Source: Vibrio sp. NTOU-M3
GTDB lineage: Bacteria > Pseudomonadota > Gammaproteobacteria > Enterobacterales > Vibrionaceae
NCBI RefSeq assembly: GCF_040869035.1
Contig: NZ_CP162101.1
Coordinates: 496,001-560,000 of the forward strand
DNA: 64,000 nucleotides
Reading direction: 5' to 3'
Shown here: piece by piece, positions 18,212-26,522 of the stretch
Layout of the letters: every line of letters starts with the position of its first letter
Position numbering within the stretch: position 1 is the stretch's first letter
Translations under genes and position numbers: made by a program
The notes under the pieces: generated by a model
What the model was told of the DNA's origin: nothing
Seen by the model: the letters and a program-made list of their open reading frames with translations, nothing else
Database searches by the model: none

Positions 18212-19855
18212 ATGCGCCAGTTACTCAGTGGCCTTTCGGTTAAGATGCAGGTTGTTGTCCCTGTGGCTTTCACTATGCTTTTGCTTATCGCAGGCATCGC
18301 CTTTAGCACAACAAGTTTAAAACACGCTTTCTCCCAAGTTTCCGAGTCCACCGAAGATCTCGTCACTCACAAAGATGAACTGACTCAAATCGTAGACAAT
18401 ACTTATGGTATGCGAATCAGCGCTATATACAGTTTGTTTAAAGCCGACGAAATCAAAGTGCTGCCTTCGGTGCTAAAAGAAAAGCAGCAAAACAACCGAG
18501 AACTACTTGCCTCATTGAACTCGGTCTCTGGTATGGAGCAAGAAGTCAGTGCAATGCAGCAAGCTATGGACCATTACGTCAATTACTCCATCAATGTCAT
18601 GCTTCCTTTATTACAGATTAAACATCACGAACAATACCCTTCTCCGGATTTCCAACAGCAATATACCCAAGCAGCAAATGCCTATCGCGAAGCGGGAAAT
18701 CAGATGGTTACGGCTATCGCAAATCTCTCTAAAAAGCTGAACACCATTGCTCTGGATGAGGTCGCACAAAACGAGCAATCACACAGCGGTGTCCTCAACA
18801 ATGCAACGCTAGGGCTAATTGCGGTATTAGCGATCGCAGCTATATTGAGTTGGATCTTAGCGGGCATCATCGTCACACCAATTAAGCAACTGCAGAATGT
18901 AATGCGTGAGGTCGCTTCCGGAAACTTGACCGTTGAAAGCCACCCCGTTGGTCACAATGAAATTGCCGTCCTCTCGGATGATGTCAATAGCACCATTCAT
19001 CAGTTAAGAAATACCATTGAAGCCTTAGTTCGAGTGAGTAATGATGTCGCTTCAGCATCAACGGAACTCGCGGCTGTCATGACACAATCAAGCCATAATT
19101 CAGACCAAGAAAGACAAGAGGTGGAGCAAGTCGCTTCGGCTGTGAATCAGCTTGAAAGCACGGCTAGTGAAGTAACACAGAATGCTAATGAAGCCGATTC
19201 TGCTTCTAGCATCGTTGATCAGCTTGCCAAAGAAAGTCTGGACAAATTTACACGTAACCACAAAGCCAGTACTCAAATGGCTGACCAGCTCAGCGAAGCC
19301 GCACAACTCGTTAACTCATTGAAAGAACAATCTGAGCAAATCGGCAAAGTGATTGAAGTTATCGAAGGTATTTCTGAACAAACAAATCTGCTTGCTCTCA
19401 ATGCAGCTATTGAAGCGGCACGTGCGGGAGAAAGTGGCAGAGGCTTTGCTGTAGTAGCAGATGAAGTCAGAATGCTGGCCGCACGCACGCAGGAATCAAC
19501 CAAAGAAATCCAAGTGATCATTGAAGAACTTCAGCAACAATCAGGTAGTGCAAACGACAGTATGACTTCAAGCTTAGCAATGCTTGAAACCAACCAAGGA
19601 CTTGCAACTGAAGTGGCTCAGGCTCTCAATGACATTTGTCACTCAATCACACAGCTGAACTCTGTGAACACCCAAGTTGCCACCGCTTCTGAAGAGCAAG
19701 GGCAAGTGACCTCGGATATCAACTCAAACTTGAGTAATATTTACGAGTTAGTTAGCCAAAATGTAACAGGGATTACCCAAGCAGCCACAGCAAGCCAAGA
19801 GTTGTCCAGCCTTGCTGAGCATCAAAAACAGCAGCTCGCCTATTTCAGAACATAA
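18212..19855 (+). CDS. Methyl-accepting chemotaxis protein
   Basis: 547 residues. Membrane helix at about 13-32, a periplasmic four-helix-bundle sensor at about 35-190 (4HB_MCP type), second helix at about 198-222, HAMP domain, then the signalling coiled coil. The highly conserved hairpin tip is at about 385-430 ([20 protein letters not shown], then [15 protein letters not shown]). No C-terminal CheR/CheB-binding pentapeptide (it ends QLAYFRT). The ligand is unknown. Divergent from pstS, which raises the possibility of a link to phosphate, but no direct evidence supports it. ATG 18212 has an AAGAGGA ribosome site. Confidence 0.93.
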   Translation: MRQLLSGLSVKMQVVVPVAFTMLLLIAGIAFSTTSLKHAFSQVSESTEDLVTHKDELTQIVDNTYGMRISAIYSLFKADEIKVLPSVLKEKQQNNRELLASLNSVSGMEQEVSAMQQAMDHYVNYSINVMLPLLQIKHHEQYPSPDFQQQYTQAANAYREAGNQMVTAIANLSKKLNTIALDEVAQNEQSHSGVLNNATLGLIAVLAIAAILSWILAGIIVTPIKQLQNVMREVASGNLTVESHPVGHNEIAVLSDDVNSTIHQLRNTIEALVRVSNDVASASTELAAVMTQSSHNSDQERQEVEQVASAVNQLESTASEVTQNANEADSASSIVDQLAKESLDKFTRNHKASTQMADQLSEAAQLVNSLKEQSEQIGKVIEVIEGISEQTNLLALNAAIEAARAGESGRGFAVVADEVRMLAARTQESTKEIQVIIEELQQQSGSANDSMTSSLAMLETNQGLATEVAQALNDICHSITQLNSVNTQVATASEEQGQVTSDINSNLSNIYELVSQNVTGITQAATASQELSSLAEHQKQQLAYFRT

Positions 19856-19890
19856 AGCTTTCGCACTGAGTCAACAAACTCGCAAAACAT

Positions 19891-19926
19891 AAAAAAGCCG
19901 AGCATTGTCATTGACTTGCTCGGCCT
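19891..19926 (-). terminator. Terminator between the chemotaxis receptor and helicase genes
   Basis: Stem gccgagca (19897-19904) with tgctcggc (19917-19924). The minus-strand exit has a six-T run, so it mainly serves the helicase gene; the plus-strand side has only a weak tract. Confidence 0.75.
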
Positions 19927-20004
19927 TCAATTCTCTATAAGGGTTGTTAGCAAACGCAGCTTTATTCCTAACTAAAGCAAAAAGTGCGATGCCAAAACGC
20001 TAGC

Positions 20005-21336
20005 TTAATCTTCAGATTCTTTCGGCGGTGTTTTCTTTTTCGGAATAAAGACTGAATCACCTACAGCGACGTTTTGATAGAAGCCTTTATCACGTTTCAC
20101 TGGTTTCTTCGCTACTTTCTTCGCTTGTGGTTTGGCTTTTTTCACTGAACCTTTAGCTTTACGCATATCCGGTTTGCGCGGTTTGATCCCTTTAAACTTC
20201 CCTTTTAACCCTTCCAGTTCAGAGAAGTTAATATCTTGGTGCAGATACGCTTCAACACGTTTGAAACTTACCCAGTCTTTTGGACCAACAAGAGAAATAG
20301 CATCCCCTTTATTACCCGCGCGACCAGTACGACCTACGCGGTGAACATACTCTTCAGTATGCTTTGGCATATCAAAGTTGATCACATGCGTTACATTAGC
20401 AATATCCAAACCGCGCGATGCAACATCAGTCGTTACCAATATCTTAAATACCGCACGCTCAAATTGACTCATAATGGTATTTCGCTGGGTCTGATTTAAA
20501 TTACCGCTGAGTGCGACCGCTTTGAGTTTCTTCTCATTCAGCTTCTCTGTTAGGCGATCCGTATCAGAGCGAGTTGCGGTGAAAATAATAAGTTGCTTGT
20601 AATCAGACTCTTCAAGAACACGTTCTAGAATTGCTTCTTTATGATCCAAATGATCACATAAGTAGAATCTTTGAGTGATGTCTTTATGTTCTTCGTTCGA
20701 AACACCTATCGCAATGCGTTTAGGCGCATCCAACATTTCAGAGGCGATATCATTCACTTCAGCATGATCTAATGTCGCTGAAAACATCAACGTTTGACGG
20801 CGACGGTGCTTCGCAGCCTTATGAATACGGCGAAGCTCAGGGGCAAAGCCCAAATCCAACATGCGATCCGCTTCATCAAGGATCAGTGTTTCCAAACCAT
20901 CAAGGAACAGTGAACGGTGCTCTAAATGGTCAGCCAGACGACCCGGCGTTGCGACGATAAACCGTGGTTTACGACGAAGCGCTTTCACTTGATCGTTAAA
21001 GTTTTCACCACCGAGAATCAAAGCGGCTTCATATGATAAGCCTCCAAGCATGATACGTAGCTCACCATAGACTTGTTTCGCCAACTCACGAGTCGGGGCT
21101 AGAATCAAACCACGCGGATCGTTAGCAGAAAATGCTTTTGTCTTAAGAGATTTATGCAGCATGGGCAAAACAAACGCCAGTGTCTTACCAGAGCCTGTTT
21201 TAGACGAGGCCAACAGATCTTTGCCAGCCATCGCCACAGGGATAGCTTGTCGTTGAATGTCTGTCGCCTTTTTAAAGTCATAGTGATTCAAATTTTTCAG
21301 AAGGCGGTTATCTAGGCCTAGCTCTTTAAACTGCAA
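20005..21336 (-). CDS. DEAD-box ATP-dependent RNA helicase
   Basis: 443 residues with the full motif set: Q motif ATDIQRQAIP, motif I SSKTGSGKT, Ia PTRELAKQ, Ib TPGR, II DEAD, III SAT, IV IIFTATRSD, V DVASRGLD and VI HRVGRTGRAG. The C-terminal 70 residues are a Lys/Arg-rich tail (about 375-443), probably for RNA binding. The core resembles the RhlE/SrmB group, used in ribosome assembly or cold-shock RNA remodelling; which one cannot be decided here. It stands alone with its own terminator. Confidence 0.93.
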   Translation of the reverse strand: MQFKELGLDNRLLKNLNHYDFKKATDIQRQAIPVAMAGKDLLASSKTGSGKTLAFVLPMLHKSLKTKAFSANDPRGLILAPTRELAKQVYGELRIMLGGLSYEAALILGGENFNDQVKALRRKPRFIVATPGRLADHLEHRSLFLDGLETLILDEADRMLDLGFAPELRRIHKAAKHRRRQTLMFSATLDHAEVNDIASEMLDAPKRIAIGVSNEEHKDITQRFYLCDHLDHKEAILERVLEESDYKQLIIFTATRSDTDRLTEKLNEKKLKAVALSGNLNQTQRNTIMSQFERAVFKILVTTDVASRGLDIANVTHVINFDMPKHTEEYVHRVGRTGRAGNKGDAISLVGPKDWVSFKRVEAYLHQDINFSELEGLKGKFKGIKPRKPDMRKAKGSVKKAKPQAKKVAKKPVKRDKGFYQNVAVGDSVFIPKKKTPPKESED

Positions 21337-21813
21337 TGGATTCTCCAGTCAATATTGGTACGCGTCATTGGCCGCAAAATAACTCAGAGCAGCTTGGTCA
21401 CGCGGGGGTGAAAAATAAAGCGCGCTATAATAGCGCGAAACTTACGTAAATAGATAGCGATCACATAAAAATAGTCAAACCCAAAGTGTAAAGCGCTCTC
21501 GTGAGGAAATTCATACACAACCAAGGAGTGAGTAACCAGAACCATTGACTGATTAAGTTATACTGAAATGTATGCAACTGCGACAGGACATATGAAGCTA
21601 GATGTTAAATCTCCTGATTGCATTAACCAGAATTATAGTTCCTAATTATGAGACAGCTGTCAATTTATTCACTAATTCCTTAAAATCTTGGATTTTTTTG
21701 ACTTTTCTTTTCTACATCTTCTGTAAGATTAGGTCTACAATTTACCTCGTCACTATATCGTAGATAATGTATAGGACGAATTTTTGATACTTACATATTG
21801 CAAGGAGTTCATG
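21337..21813. promoter_or_regulatory. Divergent promoter region between helicase and lpp
   Basis: A palindrome, cgcgctat (21421-21428) and atagcgcg (21430-21437) around one central base, contains TATAAT and lies about 85 bases before the helicase start. Toward lpp a T-rich stretch holds TTGACT (21698-21703) and TGTAAGAT (21722-21729), a plausible but imperfectly spaced promoter. No open reading frame or RNA gene was recognised. Confidence 0.4.
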
Positions 21814-22074
21814 ATGAACAAAATGTTAATCGCAGCTGCAGCGTCTTCTGTACTTCTACTGGCTGGTTGTGCTTCTGGTCTGGACGAAGCAACAACAGCA
21901 AAAATGGATGAGCTAAGCAACCAAGTTAGCCAGCTAACCAACGAAGTTTCTGCACTGAAATCAGATCTATCGACTGAAGTTCAGAAAGCTGGCGATGCTG
22001 CAATGTCTGCTCAAGAAGAAGCAGCACGTGCAAACGAGCGTATCGACAATATTGCTCAGTCTTACACTAAGTAA
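21814..22074 (+). CDS. lpp: Major outer-membrane (murein/Braun-type) lipoprotein
   Basis: 86 residues from ATG 21814; the strong site AAGGAG (21802-21807) is correctly spaced for this codon. Signal peptide MNKMLIAAAASSVLLL with lipobox LAGC, so Cys19 is lipidated. The mature protein is a continuous heptad coiled coil (MDELSNQVSQLTNEVSALKS) and ends SYTK; the C-terminal lysine is the residue joined to peptidoglycan in Braun lipoprotein. It tethers the outer membrane to the wall. The convergent neighbour is an L,D-transpeptidase of the family that makes this bond. Confidence 0.95.
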   Translation: MNKMLIAAAASSVLLLAGCASGLDEATTAKMDELSNQVSQLTNEVSALKSDLSTEVQKAGDAAMSAQEEAARANERIDNIAQSYTK

Positions 22075-22090
22075 TTCTGAATCAAGTTGT

Positions 22091-22124
22091 AAAAAAAGGG
22101 GCTGCATTGCAGACCCTTTTTTTT
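22091..22124. terminator. Bidirectional terminator between lpp and the L,D-transpeptidase
   Basis: Stem built from aaaaaaaggg and cccttttttt with an inner ctgc/gcag and loop att (22091-22124). T runs on both strands serve both convergent genes. Confidence 0.9.
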
Positions 22125-22145
22125 AACCCAATTTTCTTCTTCTGA

Positions 22146-23051
22146 TTAATTCACATATGACGGCGCGACGACTTCTGTTGGCACACCGTTTTGTGACAAT
22201 ATCACCGCGCGCGCTTTCACATCCGAAATATCAAACTCATCTAACCACCAGCTTAGCTGCTGCGGAACCACCATATCTTTTTTACTGCCGTCGCTACGTG
22301 TTAAAGGCTCGTGAGCTTCAACAAATACACTGCGATCCGGCTCCAACGCCACTTTTACTGGTTCATCAATAATTTTCACTTTTTCACCCAGTTTGATCTG
22401 AGGGAATAGCCACTTAATATCTTTTGGATCCATACGTATGCAACCTGAGCTTACTCGCATACCGATACCAAAGTCTTTATTGGTTCCATGGATCAAATAG
22501 TCACCCGCCCCATAAGCCAGTCGCAGGGCAAACTCACCTAAAGGGTTTTCTGGACCAGCGGGCACAACCGTAGGTAGTTCGATGCCTTTCGCTAAATACT
22601 CTTTTCTAATTGAAGCAGGAGGTGTCCATGTCGGGTTGGGTCTTTTTTGGCTGATTTTGGTCTCCATTTCCGGCGTATCACGACCGATTCGACCAATACC
22701 TACCGGGAAAATGTGTACTTTATTTTCTTGGGGCTTGAAGTAATAAAGACGAAGTTCAGCCAAGTTAATCACAATTCCTTCTCTGGGCACTTGGGGTAAG
22801 ATGATTTGAGTTGGAATGGTTAAAACATAGTCCACTTGAGGTAAAAAAGGGTCAACACCCTTATTTGCTGCCATTAATGACAAAAAGCCAACATCATATT
22901 GCTTTGCAATATCCGCTAAGCTTTCTCCTTGCTCAACCTTATGATATTGGGTGCGCCCCACCAAACTGCTGCCCTCTGGCGGTAGTTCATAAGTTGCCGC
23001 AAACACCGGCAGACTCAGACAACAACAGAGAGAAAGAACTTTTCGCAGCAT
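22146..23051 (-). CDS. L,D-transpeptidase with LysM domain (ErfK/YbiS family)
   Basis: 301 residues. Signal peptide to about residue 18 (SLPVFAA), a LysM peptidoglycan-binding domain at about 36-82 (YHKVEQGESLADIAKQYDVG), then a YkuD catalytic domain at about 94-235 with the motif HGTNKDFGIG...SSGCIRM; Cys near residue 203 is the nucleophile. E. coli relatives attach Braun lipoprotein to peptidoglycan or form 3-3 crosslinks. The neighbouring lpp favours the first role (inference). It begins two bases after the photolyase stop with an AGGAAA ribosome site inside that gene, so the two are probably co-transcribed. Confidence 0.93.
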   Translation of the reverse strand: MLRKVLSLCCCLSLPVFAATYELPPEGSSLVGRTQYHKVEQGESLADIAKQYDVGFLSLMAANKGVDPFLPQVDYVLTIPTQIILPQVPREGIVINLAELRLYYFKPQENKVHIFPVGIGRIGRDTPEMETKISQKRPNPTWTPPASIRKEYLAKGIELPTVVPAGPENPLGEFALRLAYGAGDYLIHGTNKDFGIGMRVSSGCIRMDPKDIKWLFPQIKLGEKVKIIDEPVKVALEPDRSVFVEAHEPLTRSDGSKKDMVVPQQLSWWLDEFDISDVKARAVILSQNGVPTEVVAPSYVN

Positions 23052-23052
23052 T

Positions 23053-24468
23053 TTAGGTTTCCTTAGCTTCTTTATAGAGACGTAAGGTTATCTCTCTTTC
23101 TACCTTGTGATCAACTATCGGCTTGGGATATGACAATGTATTGACAGCTGGGCATTTCCACGGCTGATGAATATAACGTGTTTCTAAATCTCGTAGCTCA
23201 GGAACCCAGCGCCGGATAAAAACGCCATCGGGGTCAAACTTCTCCCCTTGAGTAGTTGGGTTAAAAATCCGAAAGTAAGGTTGACCGTCACATCCGGTTG
23301 ACGCACACCACTGCCAGCCACCATTGTTCGCAGCATAATCTCCGTCAATCAGATGGCTCATAAAATAGGCTTCACCCTCTCTCCAACTAATATGTAAATC
23401 TTTAACCAGAAAGCTGGCGACAATCATTCTCAAACGGTTATGTATCCAACCTGTCGTGTTAAGCTGCCTCATTGCCGCATCAACAATTGGATACCCAGTA
23501 ATGCCCTCTTTCCACGCTTGGAACAGCGCGTCATTCGTTACCCATTGCAAGCTCTCCCCCCATTCAAAAAAACACCGACCTTTACTGAGCTTAGGTTCAA
23601 AATGAAGTAAGTGTTGATAAAACTCTCGCCAAATCAGTTCGCTTTGCCAAACTTCTCGACCACGACTTAAAGCTGGCGTTTGCCGATACATCACTCTGGC
23701 CATACATTGCCGTACAGAGAGCGCACCAATTGCCAAATAAGGGGAAAGGCGACTCGTTGCGAGTAGAGCTGGAAAATCACGTTGCTGATGATAGTGTTCA
23801 ACCCCTTGCTGGTCGAAATCGCGCAGTTGATTGCGGATAGTAATTCTATCAATGGGGTACGCAGCACTAGAAACCCGAGGAAAACTGAAACCTGTATTCA
23901 GTTGAAGTGAGTTTATTTTATCCCTTTGCAGTTGAGACAAAGGCGAAGCGGTTTCAGTCTTGAGTACAGAAAAAGACATCGCATACAACTTACTTAGATA
24001 AGCCTTTTTAAAAGGCGTAAAAACTTTAAAGTACTCTCCCTGTTTGTTGAGCACGGAACCTGGAGGAAAAATGCACTTATCATCAAAGCATTGATATGCC
24101 ACCCCTTCCAATTTAAGCCGCATTCGAAGATGCTCATCCCGCCGTTGTTCGTCTACCTCATAATCCTTGTTTAAATAAACCGCACCGACTCTACATTGCT
24201 TCGCGATATGGGCAACAAACTCTGCTCCATTCTCATAAGTATCACTTTCATGATAAATAAGCTCGACGTTGTACTGCGCTAACTCTTGTTTAAGCACTTC
24301 GAGACGTCGGTATATAAGGTCTGCCTGAATAGGGGCAAGATGATGCTTGAACCAAGTGTCAGGTGTCGCCACATAAACACCAATCACAGGCTCGCCACTT
24401 TTTATAGCTTCAAATAATGCCCTATTATCATCAACGCGAAGATCGCGCCTGAACCAAACCAGTTTCAT
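23053..24468 (-). CDS. phrB: Deoxyribodipyrimidine photolyase (class I CPD)
   Basis: 471 residues, the length of E. coli PhrB. N-terminal antenna domain begins LVWFRRDLRVDDNRALFEA. The FAD-binding helical domain carries WQSELIWREFYQHLL, TTGWIHNRLRMIVASFLVKD, DGDYAANNGGWQWCASTGCD and PYFRIFNPTTQ. It repairs UV-induced pyrimidine dimers with light. It lies 20 bases downstream of the ybgA homologue, the same pairing as in E. coli. Confidence 0.96.
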   Translation of the reverse strand: MKLVWFRRDLRVDDNRALFEAIKSGEPVIGVYVATPDTWFKHHLAPIQADLIYRRLEVLKQELAQYNVELIYHESDTYENGAEFVAHIAKQCRVGAVYLNKDYEVDEQRRDEHLRMRLKLEGVAYQCFDDKCIFPPGSVLNKQGEYFKVFTPFKKAYLSKLYAMSFSVLKTETASPLSQLQRDKINSLQLNTGFSFPRVSSAAYPIDRITIRNQLRDFDQQGVEHYHQQRDFPALLATSRLSPYLAIGALSVRQCMARVMYRQTPALSRGREVWQSELIWREFYQHLLHFEPKLSKGRCFFEWGESLQWVTNDALFQAWKEGITGYPIVDAAMRQLNTTGWIHNRLRMIVASFLVKDLHISWREGEAYFMSHLIDGDYAANNGGWQWCASTGCDGQPYFRIFNPTTQGEKFDPDGVFIRRWVPELRDLETRYIHQPWKCPAVNTLSYPKPIVDHKVEREITLRLYKEAKET

Positions 24469-24488
24469 CCAATTAATTTACCTTGCAT

Positions 24489-25439
24489 TCATAAGCCATA
24501 ACGTAAGCGTAGCGCTTGAGGATAAGGGTCAAAAAAAGATTGTTGTTGTAAGTAACAGTCAGGGTGCACTGATAAATAATGTTTTATCAAGATTAAAGGG
24601 GCCAGCAAAGGTAACAACCCAACGCGATAATCATCAATCAGTTGACGAAGTTCCGCTTTTTGAGCTTTGTTTAGAGCACGTTTAAAATATCCTTGCAGGT
24701 GCATCAACACATTAGTGTTATTTTTTCTGCTGGCTCGATGCGCCATCGCTTTCATTAAGCCTGTGCGATAAAGGTTATAGAAATCAAGAACATCATAATC
24801 ACATATGTGAGCCACAAGCCGTCCTAACTCCTTGTATGATTGAGGGTGATGCGCCATCAATGTCAACTTATAACGAGAATGAAATGCAACAATTTTTCCT
24901 CGAGTAGGAGCGCCACCCATTGATTGGTAGAAATCGTGTAAGGTAAAAACCCGAGTCACAAAGTTTTCTTTCAGCACAGGATCATTAAGACGTCCATCTT
25001 CTTCTACAGGTAGCCATGGCATCTTAGTCATTAACTCTTTGGTGTAAAGGCCAACTCCAGTGCTGTCTGAGCCACTTTTTTTATAAACTTTAACCCGCTC
25101 CATACCGCATGTCGGTGACTTGGCACAAACCACATAACCGCAAAGTTGATCATTGATTAACGCATTCACTTTCTGTTTTGCGAAAGCCACCATCCTATCG
25201 GTGTGCTCTATACTATTGTCTTTCGTCTCTACAAGGGCGATCCGCTCTTTGTCGGTAATAAGCCGAATAGTCGGTCTTGGCACAGGCATTCCGGACTCAA
25301 CTTCAGGGCATACCGAAACAAACTCAAAATAAGGTGACAATTCTTTCGTCACAAATCGACTCAATTTATGTCCAGAGTCAAACCTGACATGCTCACCAAG
25401 TACGCAAGCACTTACCCCGACTTTAATCATTTGGCTCAT
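24489..25439 (-). CDS. ybgA: YbgA-like protein, DUF523 plus DUF1722
   Basis: 316 residues. DUF523 part: KVGVSACVLGEHVRFDSGHK, CPEVESGMPVPRPTIRL and CAKSPTCGMERVKVY, with conserved cysteines. DUF1722 part: FHSRYKLTLMAHHPQSYKELG and so on. Biochemical role unsettled; its lasting linkage to photolyase suggests a part in DNA repair or the light response. Relatives of the DUF523 half occur in thiouracil desulfurase-type proteins, so sulfur chemistry is a further possibility. Start ATG 25439 has AGGGGA six bases upstream. Confidence 0.9.
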   Translation of the reverse strand: MSQMIKVGVSACVLGEHVRFDSGHKLSRFVTKELSPYFEFVSVCPEVESGMPVPRPTIRLITDKERIALVETKDNSIEHTDRMVAFAKQKVNALINDQLCGYVVCAKSPTCGMERVKVYKKSGSDSTGVGLYTKELMTKMPWLPVEEDGRLNDPVLKENFVTRVFTLHDFYQSMGGAPTRGKIVAFHSRYKLTLMAHHPQSYKELGRLVAHICDYDVLDFYNLYRTGLMKAMAHRASRKNNTNVLMHLQGYFKRALNKAQKAELRQLIDDYRVGLLPLLAPLILIKHYLSVHPDCYLQQQSFFDPYPQALRLRYGL

Positions 25440-25619
25440 AAACAGTCCCCTTTCTCAATCAAACATCAATACTTTTTATTTGAATCTGCATCTATTCATA
25501 CGATGAGAGAGGCATTTTGGTTCAATTTTTTAAGCAAACGTTTTTACAAATCGATTGCTCAATCAAAATCAACAGAATTAGTTATCAATAGGTTTTTGAA
25601 TGTCTAAAATAAGATTTTT

Positions 25620-25635
25620 TGTGACAGAGTTCTCA
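25620..25635 (+). promoter_or_regulatory. Candidate CRP site upstream of deoD
   Basis: TGTGA (25620-25624), six bases, TCTCA (25631-25635) matches nine of ten core positions of the CRP consensus. It lies about 105 bases before the deoD start. Nucleoside catabolism genes are commonly under CRP and CytR, which fits. Apart from this site the 25440-25740 gap shows no gene. Confidence 0.55.
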
Positions 25636-25740
25636 TGGGAGTATGCTAGATATAGCTAGTATTGCCTCAACAGATTTTTTCAGTTCAACAGAATTAGTAA
25701 TAAAATGAGCTAATTCGCTAGCAACTTTGGAGTAACAACT

Positions 25741-26451
25741 ATGGCAACCCCACATATTAATGCACAACCTGGTGATTTCGCAGAAACAGTATTGATGCCA
25801 GGCGATCCACTACGTGCAAAATACATTGCAGAAACTTTCTTAGAAGACGTAAAGCAAGTTTGTGATGTGCGTAACATGTTTGGTTTCACAGGTACTTACA
25901 AAGGAAAACGTGTTTCTGTAATGGGCCACGGTATGGGTATCCCATCATGCTGTATCTATGTTCACGAGCTTATCGCTGAATATGGCGTGAAAAACGTCAT
26001 TCGTGTGGGCAGCTGTGGTGCAGTTCGTGACGACGTTAACCTAATGGACGTTGTGATCGGTATGGGTGCATCAACAGATTCTAAAGTAAACCGTATCCGC
26101 TTTAACAACCACGACTTTGCAGCGATCGCTGATTACGGTCTTCTAGAAGAAGCCGTTAACCAAGCGCGTGCTCAAGAAGTACCAGTAAAAGTAGGTAACG
26201 TTTTCTCAGCTGATCTTTTCTACACACCAGAAGCTGACATCTTTGAGAAGATGGAAAAACTAGGTATCTTGGGTGTCGATATGGAAGCTGCGGGTATCTA
26301 CGGTGTTGCAGCGGATCTTGGTGCAAAAGCACTGACGATTCTAACGGTATCTGACCACATCATTCGTGGTGAAAAACTAAGCTCTGAAGAGCGTCAAAAG
26401 TCGTTCAACGACATGATGAAGGTTGCACTTGAAACTGCAATCAACATCTAA
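25741..26451 (+). CDS. deoD: Purine nucleoside phosphorylase, DeoD type
   Basis: 236 residues, near identical in length to E. coli Deo[14 protein letters not shown] and IRVGSCGA carry phosphate-site residues; [14 protein letters not shown] contains the ribose-binding Met-Glu; SDHIIRGE carries the base-contacting Asp. It splits purine (deoxy)nucleosides with phosphate in the cytoplasm. It is not beside deoABC here, so it may be a second copy. A hairpin separates it from the next gene on the same strand. Confidence 0.97.
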   Translation: MATPHINAQPGDFAETVLMPGDPLRAKYIAETFLEDVKQVCDVRNMFGFTGTYKGKRVSVMGHGMGIPSCCIYVHELIAEYGVKNVIRVGSCGAVRDDVNLMDVVIGMGASTDSKVNRIRFNNHDFAAIADYGLLEEAVNQARAQEVPVKVGNVFSADLFYTPEADIFEKMEKLGILGVDMEAAGIYGVAADLGAKALTILTVSDHIIRGEKLSSEERQKSFNDMMKVALETAINI

Positions 26452-26474
26452 GACTCCACCGATTGAAGTACTTC

Positions 26475-26498
26475 GCCATCAGAGGATTCTCTGATGGC
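26475..26498 (+). other. Perfect 10-bp intercistronic hairpin
   Basis: gccatcagag (26475-26484), loop gatt, ctctgatggc (26489-26498). No T run follows, so it is not a classic terminator; it more likely protects the deoD mRNA 3' end or marks a processing site. Its position supports the later GTG start for the following gene. Confidence 0.6.
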
Positions 26499-26522
26499 CC
26501 AGATAATCCCGAGGGGGAGATT

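Noticed and set aside
26463..26522. TTG start at 26463 for the zinc-ribbon protein
   Set aside because: No ribosome site, and it would read through a perfect hairpin; GTG 26523 is much better supported.
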